Positions 57,258 to 64,000 of a stretch of DNA of 64,000 nt are shown here, piece after piece (the stretch's first letter is position 1; each line of letters starts with the position of its first letter). The position numbers were made by a program, and so were the translations under genes. The notes under the pieces were generated by a model, which saw only the letters and a program-made list of their open reading frames with translations, made no database searches and was not told where the DNA came from. Origin of the DNA: Caballeronia concitans (GTDB taxonomy: Bacteria > Pseudomonadota > Gammaproteobacteria > Burkholderiales > Burkholderiaceae); contig NZ_FCNV02000009.1 in assembly GCF_001544615.1 (NCBI RefSeq), positions 175,497-239,496 of the forward strand. Reading direction: 5' to 3'.

Positions 57258-58442
57258 ATGAAAAAGTCGCTTCTCGCTCTGGCAGCATTGGGCGTCTTCG
57301 CTGGCGCCGCACATGCGCAGAGCAGCGTGACGCTGTACGGCATCATCGACGCAGGCTTCGCATACACGAACAACACGGGCGGTCAGCACAACTACTTCAC
57401 CAGCGCCGGCAACTTGCAGGGCAGCCGCTGGGGCCTGCGGGGTGCTGAAGACCTCGGTGGTGGCCTGAAGGCAGTGTTCGTGCTGGAAAACGGCTTCAAC
57501 CCGTACACCGGTCAGCTCGGCCAAGGCGGCGATTTCTTCGGCCGTCAGGCTTATGTCGGTCTGTCGTCGGCTCAGTTCGGCACGGTCACGCTGGGTCGCC
57601 AGTACGACTCCGTGGTTGACTACACCGGCGCGTTCGAAGTCGGCAGCCAGTGGGGCACGTTCTACGGCGCGCACCCGGGCGACCTGGACAACATGAACAA
57701 CTCGAATCGCGTGAACAACGCGATCAAGTACACGAGCGCGAACTATGCAGGCTTCACGTTCGGCGGTCTGTACAGCCTCGGCGGCAACGCTGGCCAGTTC
57801 AACCGCAACCAGATCTGGTCGGTCGGCCTCGGCTACTCGCAAGGTCCGCTGCAATTGGGCGCGGGCTACTTGAACGTCAAGGACCCGAACTACTCGTTCT
57901 TCGGCAACAACGCGAACTCGCGCACGGCGACGACCGCTGGCACGACGACGTCGAACTTCGGCGCGAGTCGCGTGATCAACGGCTACGCTTCGGCGAAGAC
58001 GATGCAAGTGATCTCGGCTGGCGGCGCGTACACGTTCGGCGCAGCGACCGTCGGCGCAACGTATAGCAACACGCAATACAAGGATCTCGGTTCGGAGCCG
58101 GGCACGGGCCTGACGCCGGCGGGTGGCTTCACGGGCGGCACGGGCAAGTTCCACAACGCCGAAATCAACTTCAAGTATCAGCTGACCCCGGCGCTGCTGG
58201 TTGGCGCGGCTTACGACTACACGAAGGGCTACGGCCTGGGCAACGCAAAGTACCACCAAGGCGTGCTCGGCGCGGACTACTTCCTGTCGAAGCGCACGGA
58301 CGTGTATGTCGATGGCATCTATCAACACGCCAGCGGCACCGATTCGACGAACCACACCGCGGTTGCGAACATCAACGGCCTGTCGCCGTCGTCGACGTCG
58401 AACCAGGTTGCTGCCATCGTCGGCATCCGCCACAAGTTCTAA
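57258..58442 (+). CDS. Gram-negative general porin (Porin_4/OmpC-like)
   Basis: A 394-residue outer membrane beta-barrel, typical 16-strand trimeric porin of Burkholderiales. A signal peptide of 20 residues (MKKSLLALAALGVFAGAAHA) ends in AHA, and the mature protein begins QSSVTLYGIIDAG. The N-terminal SSVTLYG and terminal Phe (IVGIRHKF, BAM recognition) are hallmarks. It is rich in Gly, Asn, Tyr and poor in Cys. It has its own promoter and a strong terminator, consistent with high expression. The start at 57258 is five codons inside the longest frame. Confidence 0.96.
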   Translation: MKKSLLALAALGVFAGAAHAQSSVTLYGIIDAGFAYTNNTGGQHNYFTSAGNLQGSRWGLRGAEDLGGGLKAVFVLENGFNPYTGQLGQGGDFFGRQAYVGLSSAQFGTVTLGRQYDSVVDYTGAFEVGSQWGTFYGAHPGDLDNMNNSNRVNNAIKYTSANYAGFTFGGLYSLGGNAGQFNRNQIWSVGLGYSQGPLQLGAGYLNVKDPNYSFFGNNANSRTATTAGTTTSNFGASRVINGYASAKTMQVISAGGAYTFGAATVGATYSNTQYKDLGSEPGTGLTPAGGFTGGTGKFHNAEINFKYQLTPALLVGAAYDYTKGYGLGNAKYHQGVLGADYFLSKRTDVYVDGIYQHASGTDSTNHTAVANINGLSPSSTSNQVAAIVGIRHKF

Positions 58443-58468
58443 TAAGTCGTAAAGAAGCGGTATCCATT

Positions 58469-58494
58469 AAAGGCGCCTTCGGGCGCCTTTTTTT
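58469..58494 (+). terminator. Porin terminator with UUCG tetraloop
   Basis: AAAGGCGCC pairs with GGCGCCTTT around TTCG and is followed by TTTT. It begins 27 bp after the porin stop codon. Confidence 0.95.
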
Positions 58495-58522
58495 CTTGCC
58501 GCCTTCTTCGGGCACGCGGCGT

Positions 58523-58553
58523 AAAAAAACCGCCGAGTCTCGCGACGCGGCGG
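58523..58553 (-). terminator. fadD terminator
   Basis: CCGCCG pairs with CGGCGG, with an inner GTC/GAC and a TCGC loop. On the minus strand it is followed by seven Ts (58529-58523). It lies 22 bp after the fadD stop. Confidence 0.88.
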
Positions 58554-58574
58554 CCTTCACCTCTCGATTCACGC

Positions 58575-60248
58575 TCAGACCGTGCCGTCGCGCAATTCCC
58601 TTCGCAGAATCTTGCCGACATTGCTCTTCGGCAGATCGCTTCGAAACTCGATGATGCGCGGCCGCTTGTAGCCCGTGAGCCGCTCGCGGCAATAGGCCAT
58701 CACGTCGGCTTCGGTCAGGTTCTCGTCCTTGCGCACGATGAAGAGCTTCACCGCTTCGCCCGAATTCTTGTCCTTCACGCCGACTGCCGCGACTTCGAAC
58801 ACGCCGGGCAGCATCGCGACCACGTCTTCGATCTCGTTCGGATACACGTTGAAGCCCGACACGAGAATCATGTCCTTCTTGCGATCGACGATCTTCACGT
58901 AGCCGCGCTCGTCGAACACGCCGACGTCGCCGGAGCGGAAGAAGCCGTCGGGCGTCATGACCTTGGCCGTTTCGTCCGGGCGATTCCAGTAGCCCGCCAT
59001 CACCTGCGGTCCGCGGATGCAGATTTCGCCCGCCTGGCCGAGCGGCAACTCGTTGTTGTCATCGTCGCGAATGGAGATTTCCGTCGATGGCAGCGGCAAG
59101 CCGATCGTGCCGGTGTACTCGGTCGCCGTCACCGGATTGCAGGTCACGCACGGCGATGTCTCCGACAACCCGTAGCCTTCGACGATCGGCACGCCGGTCA
59201 TCTTGAACCAGCGCTTCGCGACGGCCTCTTGCACGGCCATGCCACCGCCGTTCGCCGCGATCAGCTTCGAGAAGTCGAGCTTGCCGAAATCCGGATGATT
59301 CAGCAACGCGTTGTAAAGCGTGTTGACCGCCGGGAACGTGTTGATCTGGACGCCCTTCAGCTCCTTGATCATGCCGGCGATATCGCGCGGATTCGGGATC
59401 AGCACGCCGAGACCGCCGGTACGGATCGTGAGCATGCCGCACACGGTCAACGCGAAAATGTGATACAGCGGCAAAGCCACCACGCACACGAACTGATCGA
59501 TGTCCGGCCGCTGCTTTTGCGCCGGCTCGAGCCACACCTCGGATTGCAGCACGTTCGCGATCAGGTTCCGGTGCGTGAGCGTCGCGCCCTTCGCCACGCC
59601 GGTCGTGCCGCCCGTGTACTGGAGGAACGCGACGTCGTCCGGCGTCTGCGCGACGGCTTCGAACGCGTGCCGGCCGCCTTCGGCGAGCGCATCGTTGAAA
59701 CGAATGCTGCCCGGCACCGTCCACTGCGGCACCATCTTCTTCACGCGGCGCACGACGAAATTGACCACGAGCCCTTTGAGGCCCATGAGATCGCCCATCG
59801 ACGCGACGACCACATGCTTGATCGCCGTGTTCGCGATCACCGCCTGCAGCGTCACCGCGAAATTTTCCAGAATGACGATGGCTTGCGCGCCGCTATCACG
59901 CAGCTGATGCTCCAGTTCGCGCGGCGTGTAGAGCGGATTCACATTGACGACGATGTACCCGGCGCGCAGCACGGCGGCGATCGCCACCGGATACTGCAAG
60001 ACGTTCGGCATCATCAGCGCGACGCGCGCGCCCGGCTTCAGCCCTTTCTTCTGGAACCATGCAGCGAGCTTCTTCGACATGTCGTCGAGCTCGCGATACG
60101 TGATCGCCTGCCCCATGCACACGAACGCGCGACGGTCGCGGTTCTTGCGAAAACTGTCCTCGAGCAACTGCGACACCGACTGGTACGCCGACGCGTCGAT
60201 CTCCGCAGGTACGCCGGCCGGATACGATTTCAGCCAGAGTTTTTCCAT
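58575..60248 (-). CDS. fadD: Long-chain-fatty-acid--CoA ligase
   Basis: Acyl-CoA synthetase of the ANL superfamily, 557 residues. It activates long-chain fatty acids through an acyl-AMP intermediate, for beta-oxidation. The P-loop YTGGTTGVAKGA is at 211-222. Later motifs are GYGLSETSP, the hinge-region GDVGVFDERGYVKIVDR, and the catalytic Lys region PKSNVGKILRREL near the C-terminus. Length and motifs fit FadD rather than short-chain enzymes. It is monocistronic. Confidence 0.95.
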   Translation of the reverse strand: MEKLWLKSYPAGVPAEIDASAYQSVSQLLEDSFRKNRDRRAFVCMGQAITYRELDDMSKKLAAWFQKKGLKPGARVALMMPNVLQYPVAIAAVLRAGYIVVNVNPLYTPRELEHQLRDSGAQAIVILENFAVTLQAVIANTAIKHVVVASMGDLMGLKGLVVNFVVRRVKKMVPQWTVPGSIRFNDALAEGGRHAFEAVAQTPDDVAFLQYTGGTTGVAKGATLTHRNLIANVLQSEVWLEPAQKQRPDIDQFVCVVALPLYHIFALTVCGMLTIRTGGLGVLIPNPRDIAGMIKELKGVQINTFPAVNTLYNALLNHPDFGKLDFSKLIAANGGGMAVQEAVAKRWFKMTGVPIVEGYGLSETSPCVTCNPVTATEYTGTIGLPLPSTEISIRDDDNNELPLGQAGEICIRGPQVMAGYWNRPDETAKVMTPDGFFRSGDVGVFDERGYVKIVDRKKDMILVSGFNVYPNEIEDVVAMLPGVFEVAAVGVKDKNSGEAVKLFIVRKDENLTEADVMAYCRERLTGYKRPRIIEFRSDLPKSNVGKILRRELRDGTV

Positions 60249-60375
60249 CCGGCGTCTCCTTATTTAATTTTCGAATGGTCGTGCGAAAACGAGATGCTAG
60301 CCGCTCGCCTCGCTTCCGACAATCCGGTTAGACGCCCCACTCCAGGCTCGCGCGAACCCAGCTTCTCCAAACTTC

Positions 60376-62457
60376 TCAATGCGATGACTCCACTTCAACC
60401 AGGCAATCGTAGAACGTTGCCGATCCCCCCAGATCGGTCAATGCCTGGCTCGTTACTTGATTGGCGTTGCAGCCATCGGGGGACAACTTTTTCCACCAGA
60501 TCGACAAGCCGACGACGACGCCTTCGCGCGCGCGTTCCGTCACGCGTGCGCGCGCCTGCATCGAGCCGCGATCGTTGAAGATGCGTACCGGCATGCCGTC
60601 CGCGATGCCGCGCGCTTCAGCGTCACGCGGATGAATATCGAGGTGCGGTTCGCGCTCGGTGGCTCGCAGACTCTCGACGTTCACGAAGCTGCTGTTCAGG
60701 AAATTGCGCGCGGGCGGCGAGATCATCGCGAGCGGATAGCGGGCGGCCAGCTCCGGCGCGTTTTCCGAAGACTCGTACGGCGGGAGGTAATCCGGCAACG
60801 GATCGTGGCCTTCGTCCTTCAGGCGCTGACTGAAAAACTCACATTTCCCGGACGGCGTGCGGAAGCCGCCGTTTGCAAAAGGCGCATCGGGAAGATCGAG
60901 CTTGATCCAGCCCGACGCTTTCAGCGCATCCCAGTTCTGATCTTTCAGCGTCGGATGATTCCAGCGGAAAGCCTTCGACGCGATCTGCTCGTCAGTTTCG
61001 AATAGCGCCGGTTCGGTGACGCCCATCGCGCGTGCCAGACCCCGGAAGAATTCCGTGTTCGGGCGCGATTCGCCGACGGGCGCAATGGCGGGCAGATTCG
61101 CCATCACGTGTGTGTGACCGTACGACTTGTGTACGTCGAGGTGTTCGAGCTGTGTTGTCGCGGGGAAAATCAGATCCGCATAGTCGGCGGTATCTGTCTG
61201 GAAGTGTTCGAGAACAATCGTGAACAGGTCTTCGCGCGCGAAGCCCGCCGCGACCTTCGCGGAATCCGGCGCGACCGCGACTGGATTCGAGTTGTAGACA
61301 ATCAGCGCCTCGACTTTCGGGCCGAAGGTTTCGTCGCCGGGATGCAGCAGCGCATCGCCGATCGCGTTCATATTGATGATGCGTGGCAGCTTATTCGGCC
61401 AGCCGGGCAGCAAGTCGGGACGTTCGAGCGCCGGGCCGTCGATCGGCGCCCAGCCCGACGACGACAACAGCAAGCCGCCCGAGCGCTCACGCCACGCGCC
61501 CGTCAGCGACGGAAGGCAAGCGACCGCTCGCACCGCGTTGCCGCCGCCACGCACACGCTGCATGCCGTAGTTGAGGCGGATCGCGGCCTTCTTCGTCGAG
61601 CCGAAAGCTCGCGCAAGGTCGACGACCGTTTGCTCATCGATTCCGCAAATGCCCGCGACACGCGACGGCGGATACTGCGCGGCGCGCGCCGCGAGATCGT
61701 CGAAGCCGAGCGTGTGGTTGTCGACGTAATCCTGATCGACGAGCCCTTCGCGAATCAGCACGTGCATCATGCCGAGCGCGAGCGCGGCATCGGTACCCGG
61801 CCGCAGCGCAATATGTTGATGGCACTTTTCCGCGGTCAGCGACTTGTACGGATCGATCGCGATCAGCTTCGCGCCGCGCCGCTTCGCTTCCTGCGCGCGC
61901 GTCCAGAAGTGCAGGCTCGACGCAATCGGATTCGCGCCCCAAATCAGGATCAGCTCGCTTTCCTCGAAGAAATCGACGTGCATGCCGAGGCTCGCGCCGT
62001 AGGTATAGCGCAGTCCGGCCGCGCCCGCGGCGGCGCAAATCGTGCGATCGAGTCGTGACGCGCCGAGCACGTTGAAGAAACGGGCGGCGATGCTTTCGCC
62101 CTGAACGAGGCCCATCGTGCCCGCGTAGCTGTACGGGAGAATGGCTTCTGGCGCGCGGCGCGCGATCGGCTGCAGCCGTTCCGCCGCGATGCGCAGCGCT
62201 TCGTCCCAGCCGATCGGCTCGAAACGCCCCGCTCCCTTCGGTCCGACGCGTCGCAACGGCGTCAGAAGACGGTCCTTGTGATGCGTGCGCTCGGCGTATC
62301 GCGTGACCTTCGTGCACAGCACGCCCTGCGTCGGCGCGTGGTCCGGATCACCGCTGACTTTTATCGCCTTGCCGTCTTGCACGGTGACGCGCATCGCGCA
62401 GGTGTCGGGGCAGTCGTGCGGGCATACGGCTCTTGCAAACTCGGCGGGAGCGTTCAT
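60376..62457 (-). CDS. Molybdopterin-dependent oxidoreductase (formate dehydrogenase/BisC-like)
   Basis: A 693-residue enzyme of the DMSO-reductase superfamily. An N-terminal 4Fe-4S motif has C12, C16, C20 and C48 (CPHDCPDTC...GVLC). The molybdopterin domain follows (about 65-450), and the molydopterin dinucleotide-binding beta barrel lies at the C-terminus (about 565-690). C141 in RTICAAAGAAG is a candidate Mo ligand. There is no Tat signal, so it is probably cytoplasmic. No iron-sulfur or membrane partner subunit is nearby, so electron acceptor and substrate are unknown. Confidence 0.9.
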   Translation of the reverse strand: MNAPAEFARAVCPHDCPDTCAMRVTVQDGKAIKVSGDPDHAPTQGVLCTKVTRYAERTHHKDRLLTPLRRVGPKGAGRFEPIGWDEALRIAAERLQPIARRAPEAILPYSYAGTMGLVQGESIAARFFNVLGASRLDRTICAAAGAAGLRYTYGASLGMHVDFFEESELILIWGANPIASSLHFWTRAQEAKRRGAKLIAIDPYKSLTAEKCHQHIALRPGTDAALALGMMHVLIREGLVDQDYVDNHTLGFDDLAARAAQYPPSRVAGICGIDEQTVVDLARAFGSTKKAAIRLNYGMQRVRGGGNAVRAVACLPSLTGAWRERSGGLLLSSSGWAPIDGPALERPDLLPGWPNKLPRIINMNAIGDALLHPGDETFGPKVEALIVYNSNPVAVAPDSAKVAAGFAREDLFTIVLEHFQTDTADYADLIFPATTQLEHLDVHKSYGHTHVMANLPAIAPVGESRPNTEFFRGLARAMGVTEPALFETDEQIASKAFRWNHPTLKDQNWDALKASGWIKLDLPDAPFANGGFRTPSGKCEFFSQRLKDEGHDPLPDYLPPYESSENAPELAARYPLAMISPPARNFLNSSFVNVESLRATEREPHLDIHPRDAEARGIADGMPVRIFNDRGSMQARARVTERAREGVVVGLSIWWKKLSPDGCNANQVTSQALTDLGGSATFYDCLVEVESSH

Positions 62458-62614
62458 CGAAAAGTCCGGTCAATCGAGAAAAAGGCGGCAGATGACGGAA
62501 TTCTATTACGCCGGTTATGCGCCCGACCGTCCGATCCGCCAAATAGTGGCGGCGTAGAATGATTAATCCGCGTCGATACGCGCGATCCGAATTCGAAACG
62601 AGAGAGCATTTCAA

Positions 62615-63805
62615 ATGAGTCTGATCCCGGAAATCGAAGCATCACACGACGAAATCAAGGCCCTCCGACGAACGATCCATGCTCATCCCGAGTTGCGTTA
62701 CGAAGAGGTCGGTACTGCAAAACTGGTGGCGGAAAATCTGGAGCGGTGGGGCATTACGGTTCATCGCGGTATCGGCAAGACTGGCGTCGTCGGCGTACTG
62801 AAGCGCGGGTCGAGCAGCGCGTCCATAGGACTGCGCGCCGACATGGACGCGCTGCCGATACAGGAACTCAACACGTTCGACCATAAATCGACGCACGCCG
62901 GCCGTATGCACGCATGCGGTCACGACGGCCACACCGCGATGCTGCTCGGCGCGGCCAAGTATCTGGCGGAACATGGAAAGTTCGATGGGACCGTCGTGTT
63001 CATCTTCCAGCCGGCGGAGGAAGGCGGCGCGGGCGCCAAAGCGATGATCGACAATGGACTCTTTTCCCGCTTTCCCGTCGATGCGGTGTTCGGTATCCAT
63101 AACTGGCCGGGCATACCGGCGGGTCATTTCGGCGTGACGGAAGGCCCGATCATGGCGTCGAGCAACGAGTTTCGAATCACCATTCGCGGGACCGGTTCGC
63201 ACGCGGCGCTCCCGCATAACGGTCGCGATCCGGTGTTCACGGCCGTGCAGGTCGCCAATGCGTTGCAGAGCATCATCACGCGCAACAAGAAGCCGCTCGA
63301 TACGGCGGTGCTGTCGATCACGCAGATCCACGCGGGAGACGCGGCGAACGTCGTACCCGACCAGGCGTGGCTCGGCGGGACGGTGCGCACGTTCACGGTG
63401 GAAACGCTGGATCTGATCGAAGCGAGGATGCGGAAAATAGTCGGAGCAACGGCGTCTGCCTACGACTGCGAAGCGGACGTGTACTTCCATCGCAATTACC
63501 CACCGACCATTAACGACGCCGAACAGACGAAGTTCGCCGCGCAGGTGATGGCGGAAGTGGTGGGCGCTGATAAGGTGAACACCTCTGTCGAACCGACGAT
63601 GGGCGCGGAGGACTTCTCGTTCATGCTGCTGGAGAAGGCAGGTTGTTATGCGTTTCTCGGGAACGGCGACGGCGGGCATCGGGACCACGGACACGGCACA
63701 GGTCCGTGCACGCTCCACAACGCTAGTTACGACTTCAACGACGCGCTGTTGTCAGTGGGTTCGTCGTACTGGGTGCGAATGGCTGAACGATTCTTGGCCC
63801 GCTGA
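62615..63805 (+). CDS. M20 family amidohydrolase (hippurate hydrolase/N-acyl-amino acid amidohydrolase-like)
   Basis: A 396-residue metal-dependent amidohydrolase of the M20D subfamily. Metal ligands are C101 and H103 (HACGHDGH), E135/E136 (PAEEGGAGA), H159-type His in FGIHNWPG, and the C-terminal His in the GPCTLHNASYDFND region; GAEDFSFML is the dimerisation-side motif. Members release amino acids from N-acyl or N-aryl forms such as hippurate; the substrate here is unknown. Divergent from the molybdopterin gene and convergent on the rRNA operon. Confidence 0.93.
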   Translation: MSLIPEIEASHDEIKALRRTIHAHPELRYEEVGTAKLVAENLERWGITVHRGIGKTGVVGVLKRGSSSASIGLRADMDALPIQELNTFDHKSTHAGRMHACGHDGHTAMLLGAAKYLAEHGKFDGTVVFIFQPAEEGGAGAKAMIDNGLFSRFPVDAVFGIHNWPGIPAGHFGVTEGPIMASSNEFRITIRGTGSHAALPHNGRDPVFTAVQVANALQSIITRNKKPLDTAVLSITQIHAGDAANVVPDQAWLGGTVRTFTVETLDLIEARMRKIVGATASAYDCEADVYFHRNYPPTINDAEQTKFAAQVMAEVVGADKVNTSVEPTMGAEDFSFMLLEKAGCYAFLGNGDGGHRDHGHGTGPCTLHNASYDFNDALLSVGSSYWVRMAERFLAR

Positions 63806-63886
63806 TATTCGGGCTGCACGTGGCGATTAGCGGGTTTGCATCCAGCACTCCCGCATTGCATGCACTGATTTCGCCCGCCCAAACGC

Positions 63887-63917
63887 AAAAACCCCACCTT
63901 TGCGGGGTGGGGTTTTT
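63887..63917. terminator. Strong bidirectional terminator between the amidohydrolase gene and an rRNA operon
   Basis: AAAAACCCCACC pairs with GGTGGGGTTTTT around a 7-nt loop, with T-runs on both strands. On the minus strand it comes right after the 5S rRNA 3' end, so it is mainly the rrn terminator. Confidence 0.93.
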
Positions 63918-63932
63918 GTTTAATGCATGAGG

Positions 63933-64000
63933 AGCCTGACGATTACCTACTTTCACACGGGCAATCCGCACTATCATCGGCGTGGAGTCGTTTCACGGTC
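63933..64000 (-). rRNA. rrf: 5S ribosomal RNA, 3' part (cut by the window edge)
   Basis: The minus strand reads GACCGTGAAACGACTCC... to ...GTAGGTAATCGTCAGGCT, matching the 3' two thirds of betaproteobacterial 5S rRNA. The 5' part and the rest of the rRNA operon lie outside the window. Confidence 0.93.

Overview
The window reads as a stretch of chromosome from a Burkholderiaceae betaproteobacterium, most likely the Paraburkholderia/Caballeronia group. The reasons are the high GC content, protein sequences close to Burkholderia families (Lys/Ala-rich histone H1-like protein, CNP1-like lipoprotein, PP0621-family protein, trimeric porin), the betaproteobacterial gene order ftsZ - peroxiredoxin - lpxC - DUF721 - secA, and two copies of a dispersed hairpin repeat of the kind I associate with these genera. 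The genus call is an inference; no 16S sequence is present.

Layout. 1-1.5 kb: 3' end of a PfkB-type kinase and a glycine-zipper lipoprotein. 1.5-10.7 kb: histone-like protein, then class Ia ribonucleotide reductase with nrdB and nrdA separated by about 3 kb holding a DUF3820 gene, an MFS transporter and a pair of inverted 210-bp repeats. Both nrdA and nrdB have a pair of NrdR-type boxes spaced about three helical turns apart. 10.8-18.8 kb: ampD, PP0621, a cytochrome c assembly protein, ffh, hpt, marC, proS, rppH and a CNP1-like lipoprotein. 18.9-23.3 kb: rplU-rpmA-obgE-proB on the minus strand, ispB and tRNA-Pro(CGG) on the plus strand. 23.4-29.9 kb (plus): CorC/HlyC-type membrane protein, a small pilus/secretion set (GspE-like ATPase, GspF-like protein, prepilin peptidase), coaE, zapD, yacG. 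30-36.3 kb (minus): mutT-like Nudix, DUF815 ATPase, argJ and secA, with a DUF721 (DciA-like) gene divergent on plus.

36.4-55.8 kb (minus) is the complete division and cell wall cluster, transcribed mraZ-rsmH-ftsL-ftsI-murE-murF-mraY-murD-ftsW-murG-murC-ddl-ftsQ-ftsA-ftsZ, then a peroxiredoxin and lpxC. Most junctions are ATGA or TGATG overlaps. The mraZ promoter carries four GTG boxes at an exact 10-bp period overlapping the -10, a convincing MraZ autoregulatory operator. The DNPR motif in MurE predicts meso-diaminopimelate peptidoglycan. 56-64 kb: coq7, a major porin, fadD, an orphan molybdopterin oxidoreductase, an M20 amidohydrolase and, at the right edge, the 3' end of a 5S rRNA gene on the minus strand, so an rRNA operon lies just beyond the window.

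Nearly everything is core housekeeping. I see no phage, CRISPR, toxin-antitoxin or biosynthetic cluster, and no new multi-gene system that I can defend. The most unusual parts are the split nrdA/nrdB locus with its inverted repeats (4.0-7.2 kb), the hairpin-rich stretch at 2.5-2.7 kb, the mraZ operator, and the palindrome upstream of the porin.
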